Source: CBDBUR01 sp965212075
Lineage (GTDB): Bacteria; Pseudomonadota; Alphaproteobacteria; JAPOUT01; G958296285
NCBI GenBank assembly: GCA_965212075.1
Contig: OZ243043.1
Coordinates: forward strand, 310,001 to 374,000
Length of the DNA: 64,000 bases
Direction of reading: 5' to 3'
Shown: positions 9,217-17,525 of the stretch, one piece after another
Layout of the letters: the number at the start of each line of letters is the position of its first letter
Position numbering within the stretch: the first letter of the stretch is position 1
The notes under the pieces: model-generated
Told to the model about the DNA's origin: nothing
Database searches by the model: none
The model's input: the letters and a program-made list of their open reading frames with translations, nothing else
Made by a program: the position numbers and the translations under genes

Positions 9217-9248
9217 GCAAATTCGTAAATCCGCAAATCCGTAAATCA
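9217..9248 (+). repeat. 16-bp tandem duplication after ccmI
   Basis: GCAAATTCGTAAATCC (9217-9232) is followed directly by GCAAATCCGTAAATCA (9233-9248), 14 of 16 identical, starting four bases after the ccmI stop. Confidence 0.85.
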
Positions 9249-9281
9249 ATATCAGGGCGCGCTTTTTTTCTGTGGTGCACG

Positions 9282-9290
9282 TGATATAAT
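9282..9290 (+). promoter_or_regulatory. Extended -10 element, possible leaderless start
   Basis: TGATATAAT (TGn-TATAAT) ends at 9290, and the ATG of the next gene begins at 9297, where transcription would be expected to start. No good -35 or Shine-Dalgarno sequence is seen, so the mRNA may be leaderless. Confidence 0.45.
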
Positions 9291-9296
9291 TTTCGC

Positions 9297-10046
9297 ATGA
9301 TTCGCGCCGCTGAAAATGCTAAAAGCTCCCGCCATGCCGGCACACTCCTGAAGCCGAAAAGCTGGCGCGCCGTCTTGGCTGATCTTCTGCCCGAAGAATG
9401 GGTCTTTGATCCTCTTGAAGATGATGTGTTGCATAAGCCCGATTCCGCCGCAAGCTGGTTCGCGCTCGCGCGCGCCGAGCACCAGCGCGGATATTATGAA
9501 GATGCGCTCATCCATTATTCTTCCGCCATTGACCTAAATATAGACTTTGCCCAAGCCCTCTTTTACCGTGGATGCGTTCAGCTCGCGCTGCGGCAATACC
9601 AAGAAGCGATTGAGGATTTCTCCCGCGCCATTGAAATTGACCCGCGCTATCTGCAAGCCTATTCGCAGCGCGGCATCGCGAAAGAGCGCCTGCTCCTCTA
9701 CGAAGATGCCATTCAAGATCATAACACCGCCTTGATCCTTAAAGGCCGCCCCGTGCGCGCCAAACCGCGCCGCTCTCTCACGAGCGAACTCATTGGCCGC
9801 ACCGCCAATGCAACACGTCTTTATATCATTCAGCCGCTTCAAGCTTTCATTGAAAAATATATCCGCGCCAATCGGCCTATTCCCTCGGTGCGCGCCAAAG
9901 CCAAAAAGAAAAAAATCACACCGAAAAAAGCCAGCAGTCTGGCAAAAACTCTGGCGGCCAAATACGCGTCCGCCGTGAAACTTATGCACACCTTCCGCGA
10001 GCGCCTTATGATGAGGCTATGGAAAAAGGGTGTGAAAAAAAGCTGA
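9297..10046 (+). CDS. TPR-repeat protein with basic C-terminus
   Basis: 249 residues. TPR units occur at about 60-160 (WFALARAEHQRGYYEDALIH, LFYRGCVQLALRQYQEAIED, AYSQRGIAKERLLLYEDAIQ). The C-terminal third is strikingly basic (KAKKKKITPKKASS). No signal peptide is evident. It overlaps the chitosanase-like gene by 28 bp, so the two are probably co-translated. Together with the next two genes it separates ccmI from ccmEFH. Its function is unknown; the TPRs suggest a scaffold. Confidence 0.75.
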   Translation: MIRAAENAKSSRHAGTLLKPKSWRAVLADLLPEEWVFDPLEDDVLHKPDSAASWFALARAEHQRGYYEDALIHYSSAIDLNIDFAQALFYRGCVQLALRQYQEAIEDFSRAIEIDPRYLQAYSQRGIAKERLLLYEDAIQDHNTALILKGRPVRAKPRRSLTSELIGRTANATRLYIIQPLQAFIEKYIRANRPIPSVRAKAKKKKITPKKASSLAKTLAAKYASAVKLMHTFRERLMMRLWKKGVKKS

Positions 10047-10963
10047 CCTTTTTGCAGGCGCGCACCGCGCAGGCGATTATCTGCGTGTTTGAGACAGGCC
10101 GCCCGCAGCCCGATTATGGCCGCGTCACTTATCTCCCCGGCGATTATGGCCAGCTCTCTTATGGCCGCTCGCAATTTACGCTCACTTCCGGCTCGCTCTA
10201 TCTGCTGATCAAGAGTTTCACCGCGCAAATGGCGGAACAGAAACACCCGCGGGTGGAACACCCGCTCGCGGCCTATTTGCCGCAATTTGAGGCCGCCGAC
10301 CCCGCCCTCAATTACGACCTGACTCTGCGCGCTCTGCTCCAAGATGCCGCCCATGATCCCGCAATGCAAAAGGCTCAAGACCAGCTCGCTCAGCGCTTCT
10401 ACTGGACGCCCGCCTGCAACGAAGCCGCGCGGTTCGGCTTGCACGAGCCGCTCGCCATCACGATCGTCTATGACAGCATCGTCCATGGCTCGTGGCCGCT
10501 CATCCGCCGCCGGACGAGCGATAAACATGGCGAACCCCAAAATATCGGCGCGCGCGACTGGGCGCTCTGCTACATCAAAGAGCGCCGCGCTTGGCTCATC
10601 GGCCATAAAAACCAGCTCCTCCATCACACCGCCTATCGTATGCGCGCGCTCAAGCGCCTCGCCGAACAAGGCAATTGGCGCTTAGACCTGCCTCTCTCGG
10701 TGCGCGGCATTACCATTGACCGCGCCGCCGTCTGCCAGCGCCCGCCGCAGCCCGCGCTCGCCGCCCAAGCGCCTCTGCTCCGCTTGACCCAGCCGCCGCT
10801 TGAGAGTCCCGAAATCGCCCAGATCGCCGCTCTGGTCGGCGCGCCCCAGCAAAATGTCTTTAACCGCGTCTTGGAAGGCCACATCAAAAAATTCCAAGCC
10901 GAGAACGGCCTCGTCTGTGATGGCATCGTCGGCCCGGCAACCCGCGCCGCGCTGGGGATATAG
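10019..10963 (+). CDS. Chitosanase-like (GH46-type) protein with peptidoglycan-binding domain
   Basis: 314 residues. The N-terminal half has a GH46-like signature: AIICVFETGRPQPDYG (candidate catalytic Glu in FETG) followed by LPGDYGQLSYGRSQFTL, with a second acidic residue possible in GDYG. The last 65 residues form a PG_binding_1 domain (HIKKFQAENGLVCDGIVGPA). No signal peptide is visible, so either it acts inside, or leaves through a holin-like or lysis route, as endolysins do. It overlaps the upstream TPR gene by 28 bp. A cell-wall hydrolase linked to a phage or GTA element is one reading; that is inference. Confidence 0.65.
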   Translation: MEKGCEKKLTFLQARTAQAIICVFETGRPQPDYGRVTYLPGDYGQLSYGRSQFTLTSGSLYLLIKSFTAQMAEQKHPRVEHPLAAYLPQFEAADPALNYDLTLRALLQDAAHDPAMQKAQDQLAQRFYWTPACNEAARFGLHEPLAITIVYDSIVHGSWPLIRRRTSDKHGEPQNIGARDWALCYIKERRAWLIGHKNQLLHHTAYRMRALKRLAEQGNWRLDLPLSVRGITIDRAAVCQRPPQPALAAQAPLLRLTQPPLESPEIAQIAALVGAPQQNVFNRVLEGHIKKFQAENGLVCDGIVGPATRAALGI

Positions 10964-10977
10964 TCTTAATTGGACTC

Positions 10978-10983
10978 TATAAT
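10978..10983 (+). promoter_or_regulatory. Possible -10 box upstream of the AT-rich gene
   Basis: TATAAT at 10978-10983 precedes an imperfect hairpin (CCCGT at 10986-10990 pairing with ACGGG further on) in the 93-bp gap. The -35 region is weak. Confidence 0.3.
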
Positions 10984-11056
10984 TACCCGTGATAGGCTTG
11001 AAACCATCAAACGGGGGAAATGAAAGTGAAGCATAACTTATGCTATTGAAGCTGGT

Positions 11057-11647
11057 ATGGCTGAAGAGAAAAAACAACACGAAAAAGAAGAAGATTTTGT
11101 CCCGAAACTTAGTCGGAGCACGATGATTTTGCGCCGTAATCTAATGGCTGTATCAACTCTTACCTTAATGGCATTAGTTTTTGATCTTGAGATCAATGCA
11201 TCCAACATTTTAGGAATCAGCATAGATGGTTTAACAAAAAATGAAATCTATGCGGCAGCACTTATTTTTCTTGGATATTTTACGTTGCATTTTACTTGGA
11301 ATGCTGTCATTGAATGGCGCGAATTGCGCATCAAATCAGTTGTTTTATTTAGTGAAGTTACTTCAGATGAAACAGAAATTAAATTAACCCCTTTTAAGAC
11401 TATAAGAAGAGCTATATATGACCTTCAAGATGAAGCAAATTATTTTCCATTAGAAGACCATCCACCAGGCTACGAAGAAATAAGAACGTCGATAAGCGGA
11501 GAAGAGTTGAACAACTTATGGAGGATGCTAAAATATGCTGCCATTCGTTTTTATGGTCTTGAAATAGGATTGCCTCTTTTTATGGCCATCTGTGCTATGG
11601 GGTGGCTTGCTTGGTCAATCATTGTGGCGACGTTCTTTCCTCATTAA
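11057..11647 (+). CDS. AT-rich membrane protein of unknown function, likely acquired
   Basis: 196 residues, with a charged N-terminus (MAEEKKQHEKEEDF) and three probable membrane segments: about 30-48, 66-88 (AALIFLGYFTLHFTWNAVI) and 172-192 (LFMAICAMGWLAWSIIVATF). A hydrophilic region of about 80 residues lies between the second and third. Base composition differs sharply from neighbours: two 60-base stretches counted by hand (11221-11280, 11401-11460) are each 30% GC, and codons such as ATA, TTA and AGA, rare elsewhere in the window, are common. I do not recognise the family. Composition and its place inside the split ccm cluster suggest horizontal transfer. Confidence 0.65.
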   Translation: MAEEKKQHEKEEDFVPKLSRSTMILRRNLMAVSTLTLMALVFDLEINASNILGISIDGLTKNEIYAAALIFLGYFTLHFTWNAVIEWRELRIKSVVLFSEVTSDETEIKLTPFKTIRRAIYDLQDEANYFPLEDHPPGYEEIRTSISGEELNNLWRMLKYAAIRFYGLEIGLPLFMAICAMGWLAWSIIVATFFPH

Positions 11648-11684
11648 GTGCCGGTTTTGGTGTAAAACGATTGTTCCCGCCGCC

Positions 11685-11766
11685 GCCCGTTCGCTGGATT
11701 CCCGCTGATAGAAGAATCGCCGAGAGCCTCGCCATTCGTTGCGGGAATGACGGCGCTGGCGCGCCG
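11685..11766 (+). repeat. Dispersed palindromic repeat, copy A
   Basis: It begins GCCCGTTCGCTGGATTCCCG and ends with TTGCGGGAATGACGGCGC. The outer arms ATTCCCGC/GCGGGAAT pair. It is near-identical to copy C (59751-59833) and inverted relative to copy B (30367-30457). It lies between the AT-rich gene and ccmE; this 253-bp gap otherwise holds only the next element. Confidence 0.8.
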
Positions 11767-11780
11767 TTTCTAGTAATGAT

Positions 11781-11821
11781 GGCGCGGCCTCGTCGAGGCA
11801 AGCCTCCGAGAGGCTCGCGCC
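11781..11821 (+). repeat. Compact three-arm palindrome
   Basis: GGCGCG (11781-11786) pairs with CGCGCC (11816-11821), enclosing two perfect small hairpins, CCTCG-t-CGAGG and GCCTC-cga-GAGGC. A related core, GGCCTC-cga-GAGGC, recurs at 59186-59199. It could act as a terminator or RNA-processing element before ccmE; there is no T-run. Confidence 0.6.
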
Positions 11822-11900
11822 TTCATGCCATAGTCCTATAGCCTCGCGCGGCTTCGTGCTAATCTCCTGAAAAACATCCACCCCTTAGCGGAGAGCTCCC

Positions 11901-12323
11901 ATGACTTTGCGCGCGCAACGCGCTCTTTTGATTACCGTTTTTGTCGGTCTCATTGCCGCCGCTGTCGCGCTCATCGCTTCGGCGCTGAGCTCTGATATCA
12001 CTTTCTATAAAACTCCCAAAGAGATCGCCGCCGCTCACCCCGCTTTGGTCGGCACGCGGCTGCGCATTGGCGGCTTTGTCGAGCGCGGCTCGGTCAAAAA
12101 GCGCGGCGTTGAAATCTCTTTCTCCGTGACCGATTTCTCCCAGCAGATCACGATCAGCTATCGCGGCATCCTCCCCGACCTTTTCCGCGAAGGGCAGGGC
12201 GTCATCGCTGAAGGCGAGCTCGTCAATCAAAATTTTTTGCGCGCCGATAAAATTTTCGCCAAACATGACGAAAATTATCGCCCGCCAAATTTGCCTCACG
12301 CTGAACCGCTAGCAAAGCCATGA
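11901..12323 (+). CDS. ccmE: Cytochrome c maturation haem chaperone CcmE
   Basis: 140 residues: a short N-terminal signal anchor (RALLITVFVGLIAAAVALIA) and an OB-fold domain exposed to the periplasm. The covalent haem-binding His is residue 122 in KHDENY, matching the family's HDENY motif. CcmE takes haem from CcmCD and hands it to CcmF/CcmH. Its 3' end overlaps ccmF by 4 bp (ATGA). The ATG at 11901 follows GCGGAGAG. Confidence 0.93.
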   Translation: MTLRAQRALLITVFVGLIAAAVALIASALSSDITFYKTPKEIAAAHPALVGTRLRIGGFVERGSVKKRGVEISFSVTDFSQQITISYRGILPDLFREGQGVIAEGELVNQNFLRADKIFAKHDENYRPPNLPHAEPLAKP

Positions 12324-14251
12324 TCGCTGAATCGGGTCAATTTTTTCTGGCACTCGCTTTTGTCGCTGCATCAGCGCAAATGATGTTCGCGTTATTTGCC
12401 GGTTTGCGCGCGCCCTTCCAGCCTCCTTATGCCGCCGCCGCGCGCCAAGCCGCTTATGCGCATGGCTTTTTGCTGCTCTGCGCTTTTTTGGCGCTCGTTA
12501 TTCTTTTTTTGCGATCGGATTTTTCCGTTGCGCTGGTTGCGCATCATTCCCATTCCACCAAGCCGCTGCTTTATAAAATCTCGGCAAGCTGGGGCAATCA
12601 TGAGGGCTCGCTTTTGCTCTGGTCGTTATTTCTTGGCATCTGTTCGGCGGCGCTCGCTTTTTTTGCGCGCGCTGCCGACACATCTTATGGATCAAAATTG
12701 AAGCTGAGCGCGCTCTCCTGTCAAGGCGCAATTTCAATTCTCTTTTTGGCTTTTTTGATCTTCGCCTCCAATCCTTTCGCGCGGCTGGTTCCGATCCCTT
12801 TTCAAGGCGCTGGCCTCAATCCGATCTTGCAAGACCCCGCGCTCGCAATCCATCCGCCGATTTTATATGTCGGCTATGTCGGTTTCTCTTTGGCTTTTTC
12901 TTTCGCCATCGCCGCTCTATGCCTCGCCCGCCGCACAGAGGATGCCCGCGCATGGGCCAACATCACACGATGGCCGATCCAGATCTCTTGGGTCGCTTTG
13001 ACCGGCGGCGTCGCGCTGGGCTCGTGGTGGGCCTATCGCGAATTAGGCTGGGGCGGATTTTGGTTCTGGGATCCGGTTGAAAATGCCGCTCTGATGCCTT
13101 GGCTTGCCGGAACTGCTTTGTTGCACGCGGTCATCATCACGCAAAAGCGCGGCAGCGCTCTGTCTTGGGCGGTGCTGCTGTCTATCTTGACCTTCTCTTT
13201 ATCCATGCTCGGAACTTTTTTGACCCGATCGGGCATCATCGTCTCGGTCCACTCCTTCGCCAGCGATCCGACCCGCGGGATTTTTATTTTGCTGATCTTG
13301 ACTCTGCTTTGCGGCGGCGGCTTTGCTTTGTTTGCTGCGCGCGCTCATCTTTTGGCGCGCGCCGGTTTGCCGACCAGCCTCAACAGCCGCGAGGCGGCCA
13401 TCATGGCGAACAGCCTCTTTTTGATTGCCGCCTTGAGCGCCGTGCTCACCGGCACGCTCTACCCGATCATCTTTGAGGCGCTCACCGGCGAGACCATCGC
13501 CGTCGGCGCGCCCTATTTCAACGCGACCTTTATTCCCATCATGCTGCCGCTCTTGCTGCTGATGCCGCTCGCCCCTTTTTTCGCTTGGGCGGGACAGCGC
13601 GCCGGTGCGGTGATCCGGCCTCTGGTTCCGGCGGCTCTCGCCGCTTTGCTCGGCGGGTTGCTCGTCGCTTTTGCGTTTGAGCCGCGTGGCATGGCGCTGG
13701 CTCTGGCATCGGCGCTTTCTGTCTGGGTCGTCGCCGGAGCGCTGACACGGCTCTGGGTGATGCGCCGCAACCTCGCTGCCGAAGCTGCGATGATCTGCGC
13801 TCATATCGGGGTTGGCCTCTTGCTGGCCGGAGTCATCGGCGCGGGTGCCGGACAAATAGAACACACAAAAGCCTTCGCCAAAGGCGAGGCCATCATGTTC
13901 GCCGGATATAAAATCAGCTTTGAGGGCGTCGCGCCGCATTTCGGCGCTGACTATCGCGCCGAGCGCGCAAAAGTGCTGATCCGCAATGTTCAAGGGGATG
14001 CTCTATTGGCTGAACTCACGCCGGAAGTCCGCCATTATATCGCGCGCGCCACGCCGACGCGCGAGGCGGCGATCAAGACATTTCTTTTTCCTCCCGCCGA
14101 CCTCCATGCGATTTTGGGCGATCGGCTTGATAGTAATAAGCGCACGATGAAGTTTTATTATAACCCGCTCGCGCCTTTATTATGGCTGGGCGCTTTTATG
14201 ATGGCGCTGGGTGGGGTTCTCTCTCTGATCCGGCGGGTGCGGAGGACATGA
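12320..14251 (+). CDS. ccmF: Haem lyase subunit CcmF
   Basis: 643 residues, the normal length, with many membrane segments. The haem-handling WWD-type domain is seen as GWGGFWFWDPVENAALMPWL near residues 243-262, and an earlier conserved block is SASWGNHEGSLLLWSLFLG. CcmF transfers haem from CcmE onto apocytochrome c with CcmH and CcmI. It is flanked by 4-bp overlaps with ccmE and ccmH, so ccmE-ccmF-ccmH-glnE form one tightly coupled unit. Confidence 0.95.
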   Translation: MIAESGQFFLALAFVAASAQMMFALFAGLRAPFQPPYAAAARQAAYAHGFLLLCAFLALVILFLRSDFSVALVAHHSHSTKPLLYKISASWGNHEGSLLLWSLFLGICSAALAFFARAADTSYGSKLKLSALSCQGAISILFLAFLIFASNPFARLVPIPFQGAGLNPILQDPALAIHPPILYVGYVGFSLAFSFAIAALCLARRTEDARAWANITRWPIQISWVALTGGVALGSWWAYRELGWGGFWFWDPVENAALMPWLAGTALLHAVIITQKRGSALSWAVLLSILTFSLSMLGTFLTRSGIIVSVHSFASDPTRGIFILLILTLLCGGGFALFAARAHLLARAGLPTSLNSREAAIMANSLFLIAALSAVLTGTLYPIIFEALTGETIAVGAPYFNATFIPIMLPLLLLMPLAPFFAWAGQRAGAVIRPLVPAALAALLGGLLVAFAFEPRGMALALASALSVWVVAGALTRLWVMRRNLAAEAAMICAHIGVGLLLAGVIGAGAGQIEHTKAFAKGEAIMFAGYKISFEGVAPHFGADYRAERAKVLIRNVQGDALLAELTPEVRHYIARATPTREAAIKTFLFPPADLHAILGDRLDSNKRTMKFYYNPLAPLLWLGAFMMALGGVLSLIRRVRRT

Positions 14252-14655
14252 TGGCGCGCTATTTTTCCCGTTATTTTTCCCGTTATTTTTTTGTGGCCGC
14301 CTTTGCGGTGTTGTTGATGGGCTTCGTGCCTGACCAAGCTCTGCCCGATCCCGAAAAAGAGGCGCAAGCGCAATATATCATTGCGCAATTGCGCTGCTTT
14401 GTCTGTCAGGGACAGCCGCTTGCGCAATCGGATGTCGCTTTGGCGCGCGATCTGCGCCGCCTCGTGCGCGACAAAATCGCCGAAGGGCAAAGCACACAGC
14501 AAATCATATCTTTCATCACCGACCGCTATGGCCGCGATGTGCTGATGAACCCGCCTTTTGATCGGCAGACTTTCATCTTATGGCTGCTGCCTTTTATCGT
14601 TTTTGTGCTGGGAGGTATTTGGCTCTGGCGCATAACTTCTGGCCGCCGCGCATGA
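14248..14655 (+). CDS. ccmH: Cytochrome c maturation thiol protein CcmH (CycL)
   Basis: 135 residues. ATG 14248 overlaps the ccmF stop (ATGA) and is preceded by GGAGGAC. A signal sequence precedes the redox motif LRCFVCQGQ (RCxxC, about residue 49-53), and a C-terminal membrane helix (ILWLLPFIVFVLGGIWLW) follows. CcmH reduces the apocytochrome CxxCH cysteines. The signal region carries 12-bp tandem units TATTTTTCCCGT at 14260-14271 and 14272-14283, plus a partial third, encoding YFSR-YFSR-YF. It overlaps glnE by 4 bp. Confidence 0.93.
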   Translation: MMARYFSRYFSRYFFVAAFAVLLMGFVPDQALPDPEKEAQAQYIIAQLRCFVCQGQPLAQSDVALARDLRRLVRDKIAEGQSTQQIISFITDRYGRDVLMNPPFDRQTFILWLLPFIVFVLGGIWLWRITSGRRA

Positions 14656-17477
14656 GCTGGGACGAAATCGCTCGTCAGTCTCTTCCGCGCGCCTTTGACC
14701 AAGCGCGCGCGCAAAGGATGACGGAAACATTGGAGATGAGCGCATCGCCGCAGCGCGATTTGCTCATCGCTGCCTTTGGCAATTCCGATTATCTCACGCG
14801 CCTCGTGCGGATTGCGCCCGATATGATCCCGTTTATATTCTCCGCCGCGCCCGAAGACATTTTGCGCCAAATATGCCGCGACGTTGCAAATTGCGCGCAG
14901 ATGCAAGATAGAGATGCTTTCATGCGCGCTCTGCGCGAACAAAAAAACCGCGCCGCTCTGCTGATCGCGCTTGCCGACATCGCGAAGGTCTGGACGCTTG
15001 AGCAGGTGATGCAGGCCAACACATTATTTGCCGATCAATGTGTGCGCGCCACTTTGCGTCATCTTGATTCCGAAAAACTTGAGGGCATCGTGCTGCTCGC
15101 ATTGGGAAAATATGGCGCCGGTGAGCTGAATTATTCCAGCGACATTGACGTGATCTTTTTTTACCAGCCCGATTTGTGCGCCTCTGCTGAAGAGGCCGCG
15201 CGCATTTTCCCCAGCCTCGCAAGGCAATTTGTTCATATTTTGCAGGCGCGCACCGAACATGGCTATGTGTTTCGCGTTGATCTGTCGCTGCGCCCCGACC
15301 CGGGCGCGACACAAGCCGCCGTATCACTGCCAGCCGCGCAGCAATATTACGAAAGCGTCGGGCAAAATTGGGAGCGCGCCGCCTTCATCAAAGCGCGCGC
15401 GGTGGGCGGAAACCTCGCCGCCGGACAGCAATTCCTCACCCAGCTCCAGCCTTTCATCTGGCGAAAATATCTCGACTTCGCCGTGCTCGAAGACATCCAT
15501 GCGATGAAGCGCCAAGCTCATGCCGCGATCGGCATGGACGAAAAAACCCGCGACCTGCCGGGCCGCGACATTAAACGCGCCGCAGGCGGCATTCGGGATA
15601 TTGAAATGTTTGTCCAAAGCCAACAGCTGATCGCGGGCGGACGCGATCTTTTGCTGCGGCGGCCTCAAACTTGTGCGATGCTCGCACGACTCGCCGCGCG
15701 GCGCTGGATCACCAAACAGGCCGCGCGCGATCTCGTCTTTGCCTATCGCTTCCTGCGCCATGTGGAACATCGGCTGCAAATGGTCGCCGATGAGCAGACC
15801 CATAAGCTGCCGGTCAGCGAACAAGACTTCACCCATATCGCTTTGTTTGCGGGCTTTGAAAATGCCGAGAGCTTCCGGCACAAACTGACGCAGCAAATGG
15901 ACATCGTGCGCGCGCATTATGCTGATCTGTTTAGCCAGTCGGCACCTCTGGGCGGCCAGACCGGCAGCCTGATCTTCACCGGCGGCGAGGATGACCCCGA
16001 AACCTTGCAGAGCCTGCGCGATATGGGCTTTGCGCAGCCCGAAACCATCACGCGCCTCGTGCGCGGCTGGCATAGGCTGCCCGCCATGCGCAGCGCGCGC
16101 GCAAGAGAGCTGCTGACCGCTTTGATCCCGATTTTCCTCAAAGAGCTGGCCGCCGCCTCCGAGCCCGACGCCGCCTTTCTGCGCTTTGATCAATTTTTGT
16201 CCGGCCTGACCGTCGCCGTGCAGCTTTTTGCGCTGCTGCAATCTCATCCGATATTCATTGAGCTGATCGCTTTGATCTGCGGGTCAGCGCCGCGCCTTGC
16301 CAATCGGCTTGCGCAAAATCCGCGCATGATTGAGGCGATGTTTGAAAGCGCGCCAGATGATCTCAGCGACGATCTTGACGCCGAGATCGGCGAGAATAAA
16401 GATTATGAAAGCCTGCTTGACAATGTCCGCATCTGGGCGCGCGAACAGCAATTTCGCATCGGGGTGCAAATTCTTGAAAACCATTATGACGGCGTTGAGG
16501 CCGCGCGCCAGTTCTCCGCGATCGCCGAAACCATCATCGCCGCCATGCAAAAACAAGTTGAGATTTTGTTTGCGCAAAAACATGGCGTGATTCAAAACGG
16601 CGCTTTATCCATTCTCGCCGCCGGATCGCTGGGCGCGCGCGAAATGACCAGCCTGTCCGATCTTGACCTCATCTTCATCTATCACCATGACGATGAAGAC
16701 AGCCAGTCTGACGGGGCGAAATCAATTCCTGCGCGGCTTTATTATACGCGGCTGGCGCAGCAAATCATTCAAGCGCTGACCGCGCCAACCGCAAAAGGCG
16801 CGCTTTATAATGTGGATATGCGCCTGCGCCCTTCGGGAAAGGCCGGGCCTGTCGCCGTGGCGCTCCAAGCGTTTGACGATTACCAGCATCATAAAGCGTG
16901 GGTCTGGGAGCATATGGCGCTCACCCGCATGAGGCCGATCACCGGTCCGCAAAAATTGCAGCAAAAAATCTCTGCGATCATCAAAGACGTCTTGTGCCAA
17001 GAGCGCGCGCCTGAGCGGATCGCGCGTGAGGCCGTCCAGATGCGCGATGACATCCTTAAAGCGCATAAAACACAGGACGCAGATCAGGCGTGGAATATCA
17101 GCTTCGCTTCGGGCGGCCTACTCGATGCCGAATTCATCTGCCAATATTTCCAGCTCATCCACGCCGCCAAACATCCCGATATTCTCAACCCCAGCACGCT
17201 CGAGGCCGCCGCCAACATCACCCGCGCCGGTCTTGATGATCTCGCCCCCCTCCATCAGGCGGTCAAATTCTTCAAGAGCCTCGTCCAGCCGCTTGATCTC
17301 AGCGTCGGGCGGATCAGCGACCCCGCCGCCATCCCGCCGCCGCTGCGCCCGATCCTCGCGCGCGCCACCCAAACCCAAACCTTCGCCCAGACCCAAAGCC
17401 AGCTCGCCCAGCATTTCAGCCAAGTTGAAAATATTTTTGAAATCCTGCGACGGATCGCCGCCGCTCAAACGTTATAA
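14652..17477 (+). CDS. glnE: Bifunctional glutamine synthetase adenylyltransferase/adenylyl-removase
   Basis: 941 residues from ATG 14652, which overlaps the ccmH stop. Two nucleotidyltransferase domains are visible: the N-terminal removase half with GAGELNYSSDIDVIFFYQPD (~156-175) and the C-terminal transferase half with GSLGAREMTSLSDLDLIFIY (~660-680), joined by the regulatory linker. GlnE adenylylates or deadenylylates GlnA on Tyr397 under control of PII; both partners are at 36.3-38.1 kb. Its coupling to ccmH suggests co-transcription with cytochrome c maturation. The stop is followed at once by a 16-bp tandem duplication. Confidence 0.95.
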   Translation: MSWDEIARQSLPRAFDQARAQRMTETLEMSASPQRDLLIAAFGNSDYLTRLVRIAPDMIPFIFSAAPEDILRQICRDVANCAQMQDRDAFMRALREQKNRAALLIALADIAKVWTLEQVMQANTLFADQCVRATLRHLDSEKLEGIVLLALGKYGAGELNYSSDIDVIFFYQPDLCASAEEAARIFPSLARQFVHILQARTEHGYVFRVDLSLRPDPGATQAAVSLPAAQQYYESVGQNWERAAFIKARAVGGNLAAGQQFLTQLQPFIWRKYLDFAVLEDIHAMKRQAHAAIGMDEKTRDLPGRDIKRAAGGIRDIEMFVQSQQLIAGGRDLLLRRPQTCAMLARLAARRWITKQAARDLVFAYRFLRHVEHRLQMVADEQTHKLPVSEQDFTHIALFAGFENAESFRHKLTQQMDIVRAHYADLFSQSAPLGGQTGSLIFTGGEDDPETLQSLRDMGFAQPETITRLVRGWHRLPAMRSARARELLTALIPIFLKELAAASEPDAAFLRFDQFLSGLTVAVQLFALLQSHPIFIELIALICGSAPRLANRLAQNPRMIEAMFESAPDDLSDDLDAEIGENKDYESLLDNVRIWAREQQFRIGVQILENHYDGVEAARQFSAIAETIIAAMQKQVEILFAQKHGVIQNGALSILAAGSLGAREMTSLSDLDLIFIYHHDDEDSQSDGAKSIPARLYYTRLAQQIIQALTAPTAKGALYNVDMRLRPSGKAGPVAVALQAFDDYQHHKAWVWEHMALTRMRPITGPQKLQQKISAIIKDVLCQERAPERIAREAVQMRDDILKAHKTQDADQAWNISFASGGLLDAEFICQYFQLIHAAKHPDILNPSTLEAAANITRAGLDDLAPLHQAVKFFKSLVQPLDLSVGRISDPAAIPPPLRPILARATQTQTFAQTQSQLAQHFSQVENIFEILRRIAAAQTL

Positions 17478-17480
17478 TGA

Positions 17481-17512
17481 TAAGAGCGACGCTCAATAAG
17501 AGTGATGCTCAA
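17481..17512 (+). repeat. 16-bp tandem duplication between glnE and the ECF sigma gene
   Basis: TAAGAGCGACGCTCAA (17481-17496) is followed directly by TAAGAGTGATGCTCAA (17497-17512), 14 of 16 identical, starting three bases after the glnE stop. Candidate start codons GTG 17502 and ATG 17505 lie in the second unit. Confidence 0.9.
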
Positions 17513-17525
17513 TAAAGGCCAAAAT

